Shown piece after piece: positions 1 to 10,979 of a stretch of DNA of 64,000 bases. Made by a program: the position numbers and the translations under genes. The notes below the pieces were generated by a model. The model worked only from the letters and a program-made list of their open reading frames with translations, ran no database searches and had not been told where the DNA came from. Origin of the DNA: Sipunculus nudus (Eukaryota; Annelida; Sipuncula; Golfingiida; Sipunculidae); the NCBI GenBank assembly GCA_026874595.1, contig CM049318.1:19691456-19755455 (forward strand), read 5' to 3'. How positions within the stretch are numbered: position 1 is the stretch's first letter; each line of letters opens with the position of its first letter.

Positions 1-227
1 AGAGGGACCAACTGTTTGTTCAATTAACAAGTGGACCAAAATTTCTTGAATGAATGACAAGAAAAAATATATACGGATACAGGTGCCAAGAATCATTTCA
101 CTGCATGGTCCTTTTTTAACAACTTGGTCTGAATTAATACGTGTATACTGTATACAGTATTTTTAGCGTCAAAACTAGGTCCGGTTGAACTCTTGCCGGT
201 TGAAATTGTATATACAAGTTATATATA

Positions 228-1264
228 TACAGTGGCACCCTTCTAATCCGGCCTTCGATAGTCCGGCATTCGGCGTAAACCGGCACATTTCTTGAGAACG
301 GATTTCCCACATTATATTTTTAGGTCGTAATCCGGCTTTTTGCGTAATCCGGCTCCGGCACAATTACCGAGAACCAACATCCCTATTTATGATAAACATC
401 ATCTACGTAATCCGGCACGCCTCAGTGACTTTCCCGCCGGTGAACATCAAACAGCTCACTGCCGGTCATGCATAAGTCGCACGCCCGGCAGAGCAAACAG
501 ACCCGCGGTTTCGGTGTAAACTGATAATTAATTAACTGTGACTTCCCGGCCGGTGAACATCATACGGCTGACCGCGGATGAATATCTCGTGGTTGATTCC
601 GGTGTTCCTACAGGAGATATGCTTAGTGACGCGGACATTTTGGATATTGTGTCGGTCGGGAAGAAAGTCGATGATGATAGCGAGGACGAGTCTGACGCGA
701 GTCCGGACGAACAGCAGCCGCCAACTGCTAAGATCGCCAGACAGGGACTGCGGGATATGGTCAGATACGCGGAGACGAAGCCCCAGGATTTCGGCGAGCG
801 GGATTTGCTGCTACTGCAAGACATGCTGTCTAGACTCAATTCAGCCGCTCTCCGTGACAACAAGCAGTGCACATTGGACAGATACTTCAGTGCAAAGTAA
901 CTCAGTCATTTACCCTGGTGAAAACTAGTCACACTGTGTAAAAATGTAAATGGACATTGTATATAGGTGATGATTCTGTAATTCCTCCGATTTGCATTAT
1001 TTTTTGTATCGATACATTCTGCTGGAACTTTTGAATAAAATTTATTTGCACATTGTTTGAAGAGTTTTATTTACTTTTATTATCACTCAATTTTTACTTT
1101 ATGCATAATATATTTCATTTTTAATTATAATCACAGATACGGCAAATATTGCTCTTCCCTGGGTTTGTGTTTTTAGCTGTGGGTGTCCCTGATACGTAAT
1201 CCGGCAAACTGCGTAATCCGGCATAATTCCTAATCCCCGATGGTGCCGGATTAACGGGGTCCGA

Positions 1265-1269
<5 letters not shown>
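228..1269 (+). mobile_element. Internally deleted Tigger/pogo DNA transposon, copy 1
   Basis: Terminal inverted repeats begin CAGTGGCACCC at 230 and end GGGGTCCGACTG at 1267, flanked by TA on both sides (228-229, 1268-1269) as expected for pogo/Tigger. Subterminal TAATCCGGC motifs recur. It contains the C-terminal tail of a transposase but not the DDE core, so it is non-autonomous. It sits in a (TA)n array. Confidence 0.85.
538..900 (+). pseudogene. C-terminal transposase remnant of Tigger copy 1
   Basis: This 120-aa frame runs to a TAA stop and matches the tail of the transposase in the second copy at 48987-49298 almost residue for residue (SDADILDIVSVGKK, RDMVRYAETKPQDFGERDLL, TLDRYFSAK). 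The catalytic domain and DNA-binding domain are absent because of the internal deletion, so it cannot transpose itself. Confidence 0.75.
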
Positions 1270-1302
<33 letters not shown>

Positions 1303-2160
1303 TAAGATATGCGTATGTTTGCGTGATTTGGCGCTGTTTTGTCGTCATCGGGCGTGGCCTAGGCAAGTACACAGTTCGGGTCAATCAAATGGACGGAGGG
1401 CACTGCCCTGTGGTCATTAGCGAGAGAACAATCTTTTATGACCAACCATTTGAAGTGTCCGGCTTTTAACGAGGCGTGAGCGAATCGTGTATGTCACATC
1501 GATTTTTAAATGGGTTTCAAATGGAGCAATCCGCCGTTCTAAATGGCTGGACTGACGATGAATGGAATGTTCCAAATGGTGGTTAGAATAAACAGATAAA
1601 CTTAAAAGACTAATTACAAAACTAATGACACAGCCGCAAGGTCATTTAGCAAATCGTGATACGATGTTAGATTTTTATACTCCCAAACCTGAACAGGCGA
1701 AGGGCTTGTGTTTATGACACACGTTCATTAATATAATTGTCTAATCAATTATAAAGTTTGTCATTTTTATACACATTTTACCCTGGTTATTGTGAACATT
1801 TTCCAGCTGGCTGAACATAGCTACATGTTGTTTGTTAACTGAATTCTTCGTGAATCTACTCTATTTATGATAAAGAAAATTGCCATTGTTCGCGCAAGCG
1901 TACTTTCAAGTTTGCCACCTGTTTGCTTTTACACCAGTACCGCAATCGTTAATGGCTGAGCTAATACCCGAGGTTAATTTGGTCTTTACATTGACCGTCA
2001 TAAGCTGCGAGAGCGGGCGGCCGCGTGAAAAGTTATTCACACAGGTTCACCCATAGAGAAACATCTATGACGTTGAATGATTCTGTTATTTTCAGGGTAT
2101 TTTCAGTATCTAAGAATCATATTTTGTTTTTGTATAGTGTTATAATTTATCAGATTAACT
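1270..2160. other. Intergenic stretch upstream of channel copy 1
   Basis: It begins with a (TA)n tract to about 1302. No gene or clear repeat is visible in the rest; it presumably contains the promoter and 5' UTR of the first channel gene. Confidence 0.5.
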
Positions 2161-5100
2161 ATGGTCTGTGTTTTAGTGCTGATGTTCTGCATAGCTAAAG
2201 CTGTTACTGGTAAGTGGTATATTATTACTATAATGGTATAGATTATTGTTAAAACAGCAAATTTTATTTTAATTGAAACTTGATTTAAATTTTAGTATAT
2301 TTTTTTAGGCAGTGATGTGTAATATATTTGGAAAAAAACTGTTATCTGATAGCAACTTAAAAAGTTGATATGAAAAAAGGATTCTATTCTTCTGTGACTT
2401 TAATATAGTCTTTCATTCTGTATTCTATACCTTTAACCAAAAGTAAGTCAACCTTGAGGCTCTCCGGAAAAGGGGGGGGGGGGGGGGGGGGGTTGTCACA
2501 CTAGGTTGTAAAAGGATTAATTCAAATATCACAAGAAAAGTGGAAGTTCTTAAGATCTTCTTTCGTTTGTAATTCGCAGTTAAAGCGAAATTAAATTTAA
2601 TTTTCGCTTAACTGCTGCCCTTATTGCAATAGTAAAATAATTTTAGAGTGATCATGAGCGACCGTAAAAGTACAATATTCACCGCATAAAATGCGGTTGA
2701 ATCTTACATTACTCTTATCTTACATCGTTCTTATTTTCTTTTCTTCTCTTCTTCTTCTCTTCCTCTTTTCTCCTCCTTTGTTCTCTACCTTTTTCTTCAT
2801 TCCTCCATCGTCTATCGTCTTTCCCTTCTCCTCCTCTTATCACCTTCTGTTCCTCTTCTCTTTTTCTCCTCTTCCTTTTCTTTTTTTCTTATTCTTCTCT
2901 TCCTCCTTTCTTTAACTTATCTATATCTTTGCTTTATCTTCTCTTCCCCTTCTTTTCTCTTAATTTATCTTACTTTTCTTTTCTCTTTATCATTTCGTCC
3001 CCTTCTCTTCCCTTCTATTCCTCTTCTCTCGATCTATATTCGTCTTCTCTTTTATTTCCCTTTATCTTCCCTTCATTTTCTCTCCTTCTTCGCTGCCCTT
3101 TTCTCGGTTCTCCTCTCTAACTTTTCTTTCTTTCAGTTCTCTTCTTTTTTAAAGGATAGTTCCATGGCCTGTTGGTGGCTCTGTCTATTGAATGAGGATG
3201 AAGGTATCCATTCGTTAAGAAGATATGTTATTATTAAGCCTTCTTGATGTCAGGTTTTTCACGGGGTTAGGAATAATCCCGAAGTTATAACTTGGCTTTA
3301 AGACATTAGAGCGAATCTCTGAGGTTCAACGAGATTACACCATTGTGCCATTAAGGCACCGGCGGGGTTCGAACCAGGGACCTTCAGCTCCGGGGACAAA
3401 CGCCTTAACCACTAGGCTACGCCCTATCCCTTTCAGGTCTCTTCCTTGATTTTTCCTTCTTCTCTTTCCCTTATCTTCCTTTATCCAGGCCTCTTCTTTT
3501 CCTCTTCCCTTTCTCTGCACTTTTCCTTTACTACCATCATTCACTCCTTTCCTTTTAATAAACCAATCTATTGTCACTTCGACTTATCGTAGACTCTCGA
3601 TGAAATATTAAAAAAAAAATCAAAATATTTATTATTTCCGATACATAAACAGGTCAACAGGATGGGCCAGAGCGGCTGCTGTACAATACATTAATGGCGA
3701 CCTACAGAAAATCCGTCAGACCGACGTACGATCCTGACAAGGCTATAGAAGTCAGCACGGCTTTTATACTCAAACGAATCAACCAACTGGTAAATACTTA
3801 CTGCATTTCAGTCATCTAGGTTTAGGTATAAATGTATCTGGACAAAAGCATTCCTACTGGCCTTTCTAGTGAAGCCTTGTTAGCTAAGCGGTAGAACGTC
3901 TGACTCAGGTTACGGTTTCAAACCATCATTCGGGCATGGTTACTATTTTCACCGGGGATCCGGGGAATCGGTGTCATGAAGCCCCAACAAGTTCACATGT
4001 GGGACCCCCGGGTAGATTCCCACGTTCAATGTAACCCAACACACAAAACATTCCTACTGGCCTAGCTACTAAAGCTTGCTTTGTGAGCGAAGCGGTAATA
4101 CATCTGACTTGTGTGTCACAGGTTACGGCTTCTAACCCATAATCGGGCCTGGTTACCATTTATACCCGTTACTTATATAGATACAAGTTTTCTTGATTTG
4201 TAACCGAAGGACAAATTTATAAAGTTGAAAAACTTTTGAGATATATCATTAATTATCTGCACTGTTATTGTTAAATTTATAATAAAATATTTATTTGTCT
4301 GTTTCCTGTTGCTGGATACATGTCCACGTGTTTCTGTGTGTTTAAAATACTGATTTTCTGTGATTTTGTCCGCAGGACGAGAGACAACAGCAGCTCGACC
4401 TATTTGGTTGGCTCATGATGGTAAGGTAACGTTTTATAGGGAAACATTCTTAAGCTTGTAACCTTCACGATCAGCCATCAGACACAGATTTTCCATTCCA
4501 ATGAATACCGATTTAACTTTCATTTTTAACTTTAGTTTGCTTTTCAACTTAGAATTAGCGTATTTTCTACAAAAGCTGGCGAATCAGATACACTGTTTAA
4601 TCCAAATACAAATTCAAAGCTGATCATGACTGTATATATGTACAAATGTATATACCCGTGCCTGCTTGTTTTTTTTTCTTCTTTATGATGATTTCTTAAA
4701 GGATATTTCGATGAAATGCATATACATCCGAACATTGTCCGAGTTTTGAAGGGACACAATATTTTCTGTTAAGGTTTTCGGATTAGATAGTTGTTTTGTA
4801 ACTATCAACAATAAATGGGTCCCAAAAATGAATATATGGACAACAGAAAAATTTTGAATTTATAGAGAAACGAGTTTATCTAAATTTGCATTCTTCTGTG
4901 AATTAGTATGTTTTTATACGATACTATGCTGCTAGTCTTAGTAAGATCAGTTCATCAAATGAAGATGGTATTAATCTCTTACGCACATAGAATTAAATGA
5001 AAAATGTATGCGATATGTTTATGCTGAAACCTTGGTAGCCATGTCCTTTAGTGCTGTACCAATTTTTCTTGCACCGGCATACAATTTCTTTAAAAAAGCG

Positions 5101-7535
5101 AAATAAACCCTGCCAACACAGGTGTTAGTATGGCAAGTAAGTAAAGACGTTAGGCAAGTTTGGCAACGACCTTATACGTAAATATAATCACGTGAAATGT
5201 ATGTAAATTTTCAGACTTGGAAGGATGAGTATCTAGTATGGAACGCCACTGATTACAACGGAACACAAAGACTTGTATTGTCTGGGGAAGACATTTGGTT
5301 ACCGGAAGTCGCCATTTTGAATCCGTAAGTGTTGTTAATAAAAGACGTTTATATTGATAATATTGAAAGGGTCTTGCGGTGTTAATGATAACGTATTTTC
5401 CATATAAAGAATAAATAATGCAAGTTCCTTTGGTGAATAAATAGTCATCCAGAATAACTACCCGACAGTTAAAGGAAGCAACCAAATCAAATAATTTTAG
5501 GACGGTTGATACAGTTCCAGTCCCACAGAATCCAGACCATTTGGAATCAAATGGTCATGATGTGTATTTTATTAACCTTAGGTAACTTGTAATTATATTT
5601 ACAAATAAGGCCAACAAAAATAAAGGTATGATTCTCAGGCATTTTTTAAAGAAATCAGTGCGGCGGGCGAAATTTTTTGTATGTTTCGATAAAAATGTCA
5701 TATGATCAGGGAAAAGCATGATAATAACAGATTTTTCTTTTCTAAACAGGTGAAAGCACTAAATAAAATAACAAAGTAAATTTAAGCTAATATGTGTCAA
5801 TTTATCGACCTGGAAGCTTAAAATAAATTTTTTTTGATGCGGGAGGATAAAATTGACGCGGGCGGTGCCTAAGAACCGAGGATATATTTAATTTGTTTTG
5901 GCCCAACCAATTTGTACTTCCGTTCCTAGAAGACCGATTGTTATAAGTACTTGTACCAAGAGGATGTGCAAGTACGTTACATTTTCAATTTTTATAAAGA
6001 TTGAAAGTATAACTGTATTTTCCAGCGTTGAAGACGGAACAGACCTTAGCGTGAGCGCGGACTGTCGGGTCAGCGTGACGTCAGAGGGCGTTGTTTTCTG
6101 GCCGCCAGGTTTCCAGCTCCGTACCACGTGTCAAGTCAACATGCGCCATTTCCCGTTTGACGTGCAAACCTGTTACATAAACTTTACCAACTTCGCTCAC
6201 AACATCGACGCCCTGACATTCACGGCTACAGCATCAAGGGTTCTCCTAGGACCTTATCAGGATAATGGGGAATGGGAACTTGCAGACACGGAAGCGGTTA
6301 CGTCCATATCAAACAGTTCTAGAGGAATTCAACGTTTTCCGGTGAACGGATTTAAACTGGAGTTACGTAGGAGACCTGTGTACTACGTCATCAATATTGT
6401 GCTGCCATCTGTTATTCTGACGTACATCTCATGTCTGGTATTTCTTTTACATCCAGAATCTGGGGAGAAAGTTTCGCTGTCCATCAGTGTCATGCTTTCA
6501 TTCTCGCTTTTTCTCGTTCTGGTATCGGACATCATGCCAAGAACCTCTGACAACCTTCCCTACCTCGGTACGTATATCTAAACTATTCACGATACAGTCA
6601 AGTTTTTATCATTGTATAAAAACGCAGGCCTGAGTCATTGGACTGATTTATAGGGGTATTGAAGAGAATTATTTTATCAATTTGCAAAAAAAAATATTAT
6701 TAAAAATCTGATTGTGTATTCATTTTCATTTTTGGAGCTCCATGCCTTGTACCATCATACATTTTACATCGATCCAGATGCTGTATTTGGAGGAGGCAGT
6801 TTGGTCTCTAACAAGTGGAATCTAGTGTGACATGTGGCATTGTCTTCTTGTATTTCTTTTATTCTTATCTGTGTACCATTTGAAAAAAAATTCCTATGCT
6901 ATTAAGTGTCCTGATAACAGGAACATGAAATAATGAATTGAGATTTGTCATGTAATAAAATGGAATTGTCTGAAAGACCACCTGTCGATTAAGACCCTCC
7001 CTTGAATGAACCGAAACATTTATATTGGTTATAAGTGACCTGTCTAATAAGACCACCTGGTTAACAAGACCACTTTTGATCAGTTCACGTGTGTTCATAT
7101 TTCACAGGCTTGATTGTATTTGTTTCCTGTTTTGCAGGGATCGGTGTGGTCCTGAGCATGACAATGACAGGGGTATCTCTGCTTGTGACCATAATAATCC
7201 TGAACGTCTACAACAGGAACCCCACTGTAGATGTTCCCCTGTGGATGCGCGGATTGTTCCTGAATAAATGTTCTCGACTATTGTGTCTTGATGGGGTCTC
7301 AAACAAGGTGGATGACGTGAACAAAACCCAAACAAATGAAGAAAAAGAGAATGAAAAGGAGGCTCCAAGAGAAAACCTCCCGACCAATCAGAATACGATA
7401 ACGGAGAATGAAACCGAGGCCAAGTACAATGATTGGCAGAAGGTTGCCATGGTGATAGATCGCATATGTTTATATGTTTCTTTCTCTTACAGCACTGTCT
7501 TCATTATGATTCTGTTTCTCCTTGTTATGTCTTAA
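2161..7535 (+). CDS. Nicotinic-receptor-like Cys-loop channel subunit, copy 1 (6 exons)
   Basis: Pentameric ligand-gated ion channel subunit of the nicotinic acetylcholine receptor class, acting in the plasma membrane. Exons: 2161-2209, 3653-3789, 4376-4420, 5215-5324, 6026-6567, 7138-7535. All junctions are GT-AG and the total is 1281 nt, giving 426 aa plus stop. Exon 1 encodes a hydrophobic signal peptide (about residues 1-16). The extracellular domain has the Cys-loop C149 to C163 with 13 residues between and the FPFD motif. TM1 is about 235-256. TM2 begins at GEK (260-262), has Leu at 9' and ends in VSD, which is typical of cation-selective pores. TM3 is about 295-317, followed by a charged intracellular loop, and TM4 lies in the last 25 residues. 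There is no YxCC loop C, so it is a non-alpha type. The loop-B Trp is also missing (sequence NFAHN). ACh binding is therefore doubtful. The start is the only Met giving a signal peptide in phase. The neighbour at 18040 is a paralogue with the same exon phases. Confidence 0.9.
2470..2493 (+). repeat. Poly-G run in intron 1 of channel copy 1
   Basis: More than 20 consecutive G on the + strand. One of many such runs in the window. Confidence 0.9.
2725..3560 (+). repeat. Long pyrimidine tract (CT-rich), split by a SINE
   Basis: About 420 bp of almost pure C and T (2725-3144) and a further ~115 bp (3445-3560) within intron 1 of the first channel gene. The two halves were one tract before the SINE inserted. 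Long open frames here are composition artefacts. Confidence 0.85.
3145..3429 (-). mobile_element. tRNA-derived SINE, complete, with 15-bp target duplication
   Basis: Reading the - strand, it starts GGATAGGGCGTAGCC with A box TAGCCTAGTGG and B box GTTCGAACC, and ends in a short A-rich tail (poly-T at 3145-3150 on +). The flanks 3130-3144 and 3430-3444 match at 14 of 15 positions (CTTTCAGKTCTCTTC), a typical LINE-driven target-site duplication. Length is 285 bp. It is not a functional tRNA, as the acceptor and T-stem do not pair. Confidence 0.82.
3849..4165 (+). repeat. Pair of tRNA-like repeats, possible decayed miniature LTR element
   Basis: Two diverged copies about 200 bp apart both begin ATTCCTACTGGCCT and continue with a tRNA-like block (AAGCGGTA...CATCTGACT...GTTACGG...). 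The first copy has a perfect A box TAGCTAAGCGG. The layout resembles the LTRs of the element at 21272-21695, but no primer binding site is visible between them. Confidence 0.5.
6960..7085. repeat. Short MITE-like fragment (GACCACCTG motifs)
   Basis: Repeated phrases such as AAGACCACCTGTCGATTAAGACC and TAATAAGACCACCTGG lie just before exon 6 of channel copy 1. Similar ACGACCACC phrases occur at about 57910-57966. They look like mariner/Tc1-type MITE remnants. Confidence 0.35.
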
Positions 7536-7542
7536 TTAAACC

Positions 7543-7548
7543 AATAAA
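7543..7548 (+). promoter_or_regulatory. Polyadenylation signal AATAAA of channel copy 1
   Basis: AATAAA begins 8 nt after the TAA stop codon of the first channel gene. It is unusually close to the stop; a second AATAAA near 7684 could be the one really used. Confidence 0.45.
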
Positions 7549-9290
7549 TCGAAAATCATAGAAAAATCTTTAAGATTTCGACAAAATCGAATGAGTTTTT
7601 CAAGAAACCATTCATTTATGCTGCTTGCTTATCTTTAATTCAGTGTTTTGAAACACGCGAATGACCCCACCTGAAATTATCCCAATAAAAATAGATTTGT
7701 AAGATAAAAAATGGATTGTAAGGTTAAAAAGTTTGCCTTTGGAGCTGAAATCCTGGTTCAGTTCTTGAGGACAATATGGAAGAACATGACCATTTCATAT
7801 GAGATTTCCAATTATATCTGCATTACAGGTAATGTTTTCTGAATTTTTCCACCGACTGTATACGGCCTACAAACCATGGACAAAAAGTCTTAAAACCATC
7901 TGGTAAATTGTGAAAATAAGTTTTATCAAATCCCCTTGCCTTTAGGGAATAAAACTAAACTTTTTTTTTAAATTTTATGATCATTTTTTTTCCTGTTGGT
8001 TATAGTTTTATTACATTATCCTTATTAATCATTCAATTATTCATTTCATATTAAGAAACTGATTGTCATAAATCTCAGCCCATTTTTTTAAATATTTAAA
8101 CCACATTTAAATTATGATTAATATGGAGCTGAGAAATCAGCACAAATTGTTTTCATTTAGTGGAAATAATGGAAAAAATATTGCACATAATTTTGTTGGA
8201 GTGAAGAAAAAATGAAACTCTGGGAGAGGGGTATATTTCTTGTTTGTCATAAGGGAGATTTTAGCGGGTGTTTTTCCTTCGGGGGTGGGGGGTGGATGCT
8301 TCGGTCGGTATTCCTTTCATTCTCTTACAAAAAAATAACCCCCCTTTCATTTCTTAAAAAAGGGTCCATGCACAATATATTATATTATATTATATTATAT
8401 TATATTATGTTAAATTATATTATATTGTTAAGCAATGTGTATATTAAATGTGATGTTTTGTGATACTTTATAACTGCTACCATTGTGAATATTTAGTTAT
8501 TGTACATGATATATATTTATGAGAAAAAAAGGAAATTGTGTGTATGTATAACGTTGTACACAAATTATGTGTCATTCATTAGCCGCATGTGTTGCATATA
8601 TTAACAATATATATATATACGTAGACTTTCCATTATTAAGGGGGAACATGACACTTTAAACTACCAATGGAATTTCTTAGATATTTTGCACATGATATCT
8701 ACAAGGCATACTTTGAAAAATTATGAAATAAAATTTGGGGGTCAATGTGCTTATTTTTGCAGTATATGAAGTTGCAAATGGACACTTGTGGTGGGTTTTT
8801 ATATGATATTATAACTAAGGGGGAAACTAAAGTTACATATTTTAGAAAACTGACCAATGTATTTTTCATAATATTCTACATAAACATACAGAACTGTTTT
8901 ATTATATACCTATGTAAATGAATAATATAGAATCTGAAAGTTTGCAAAGTATACAGACAAAGTTGTTGAAACAGTATGCCGATGGTAGAAAAAAGAAGCC
9001 GTCGATTAACATGTACTCGATCCGCTAAATTAGATAATATATCTAAGAATAATGTATTTGTGAACCATTTAGACAATTGCAAGATTTTAAGACGACATAT
9101 CTTCATGTGGAATTATGCTTCATATAGATAATGATTGCCAGTATTCTCTTATATTTGCACGATGAGAAAATTTGATAATTATTACTCTAATAAATAGTTA
9201 CTTAACTTTCAAAACTGTAATAATTCCGTATTGTAATGCTTTAAAGTGGTAATATTATGGTAAGTATTTTCACTTAACAATACAAACTAA
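7549..9290. other. AT-rich intergenic DNA
   Basis: No gene is visible. It contains an (ATATT)n-type microsatellite at about 8375-8435. Confidence 0.5.
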
Positions 9291-9394
9291 AAAGGATGAA
9301 GAGTAGAAAAATAGGAAAATATACACTATTAAGGGATGGCCACTTATGCAGGTTTCACCAATACAGGTACGAGTGTAGTATTACTCAATTATTA

Positions 9395-9725
9395 CATGAT
9401 TATTGCCTCGGCGAGGAGGGTATCATCCCCGTTCGTGTGTGTATTTATTTGTTTGTTCGTGTGTATGTGTGTGTTTGATTGATCACAACATAACTAACGA
9501 AATCATGAACGGAATCTCATGAAATAATCAGAACATTTCGAGAATGGGTAAATGAAGAATCGATCTGATTTTGGTGTGTATCCGGATCATGATCCGAATT
9601 CAAGAATGTCATCAAGGAAACTTCACAAATGCAGGGTTCCTTATGTACGAGTGAATCTTGGAATATGGGCCGAATGAATGAATGCAAACACGGTTTTATG
9701 GTGCATCAGACAATGGGGACCCCTT
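9395..9725 (+). repeat. Interspersed repeat, family also at 44.8 kb
   Basis: The core phrases CATAACTAACGAAATCATG, GAACGGAATCTCATGAAAT and TTTTGGTGTG.ATCCG, then ATATGGGCCGAAT and GGCGGAGG.TTGCAT, recur in the same order at 44790-45080. GGCGGAGG-type ends also occur near 41550 and 57050. This is a non-coding repeat family; its class is not clear to me. Confidence 0.7.
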
Positions 9726-10479
9726 CATGGCGGAGGATTGCATTCCTTAGGATGCAGTAAATGAACGTTTTTGTGTTTTTTTTTATATATTAAACTTAAA
9801 GCTGCATTTTCATATGCATTAGCCTTCCAAAATCACGTTCTCATACTTAAGTGCTATTGCAAATCTAACTCTGCATGTAAATATATTAGAAACCATATTG
9901 ACTGATGCCTTGGCTATTGGGAGACCAATCAGTACATAATGACGCAGTCGTGACTTCAAACATGTTATATAAGTAGAGTAAAGGGAAACACATAATGTGA
10001 AAGGTAGCTGTTTGCATATCATCACTGAACCACAATGGTTGATCGACTGTTGTATAAATACCAGTATCACCAATACATCCGTGTACCGGTCACTAACGTT
10101 TACTGAGCTTTATGAATGTCGGTACACTCAGACCCGGCATTGAGGGCTTTCAGCACGGCGTCACATGCAAACCGTTGAGCTTGGCTCGTGTGTGTTTACC
10201 CACCTCTCTTGTCGCATGACTTTGTGCAACAACAACTGGTCCATTTGACACAGCTATTGAAGTATAATTGAACCTCGGCTGGAGCAAACTAATATAAGAC
10301 CTCCGGATATTACCTGTGAAAATGGTGGCTGAACGATGACAATGCAAGGGTGTAACATTCAAACATTTCCGTTTTTGCACAAAAGGCTGTGGTGCCACTT
10401 TCTGTCCCTTATTCGAATCTTTTTATGTAAAAATAAATGAAACGACATCAACAAGGAATTTCGATCACAGTATGATTAT

Positions 10480-10508
10480 AGTTATTATTATTATTATTAT
10501 TATTATTA
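10480..10508 (+). repeat. (ATT)n microsatellite
   Basis: About nine perfect ATT units. Confidence 0.85.
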
Positions 10509-10979
10509 TCCTACTACAATTTGCTGCTCTGGTTGTGGTAAAAATATCATTATTTCCCTATATAATCTTTGAACTTTCCAAACCTTTCCTCAGATAGACT
10601 CTCGTCTCATCCCCGCCCCTTTATCGCACCCTGACAGGTTTATTTCTCCGAGGTTCTCGAAACCGCTCAAGGGGGCTGCCAGTGTGCGTAAAAACTAAAA
10701 CGCCGGATGTCACAAGTCGCATGACAAAATTATTATAATTATAATTATATGGTTATAATAATTATAGTAATAATAATAGTAGTAGTAATATTAATAATAA
10801 TGTAAAAATGTAATATAATAATAATAAAAATATATAAACCATAACATTAGTTAATACTAATTATTACACGTGACCATAGGTCGCGTATATACAGATCGAT
10901 ACATAGATCGATAATTTATTTATTAAACTGTCTTGAACAATAATTTCAAAACACGAAACAATACATATCACATGGTACC

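Noticed and set aside
2691-3120. Open frames of 74 and 63 aa rich in Phe, Leu and Ser
   Set aside because: They arise from the pyrimidine tract and have no complexity beyond it.
3330-3429. Possible functional tRNA gene on the - strand
   Set aside because: The A and B boxes are good, but acceptor and T-stems do not pair; the poly-A tail and target duplication show it is a SINE.
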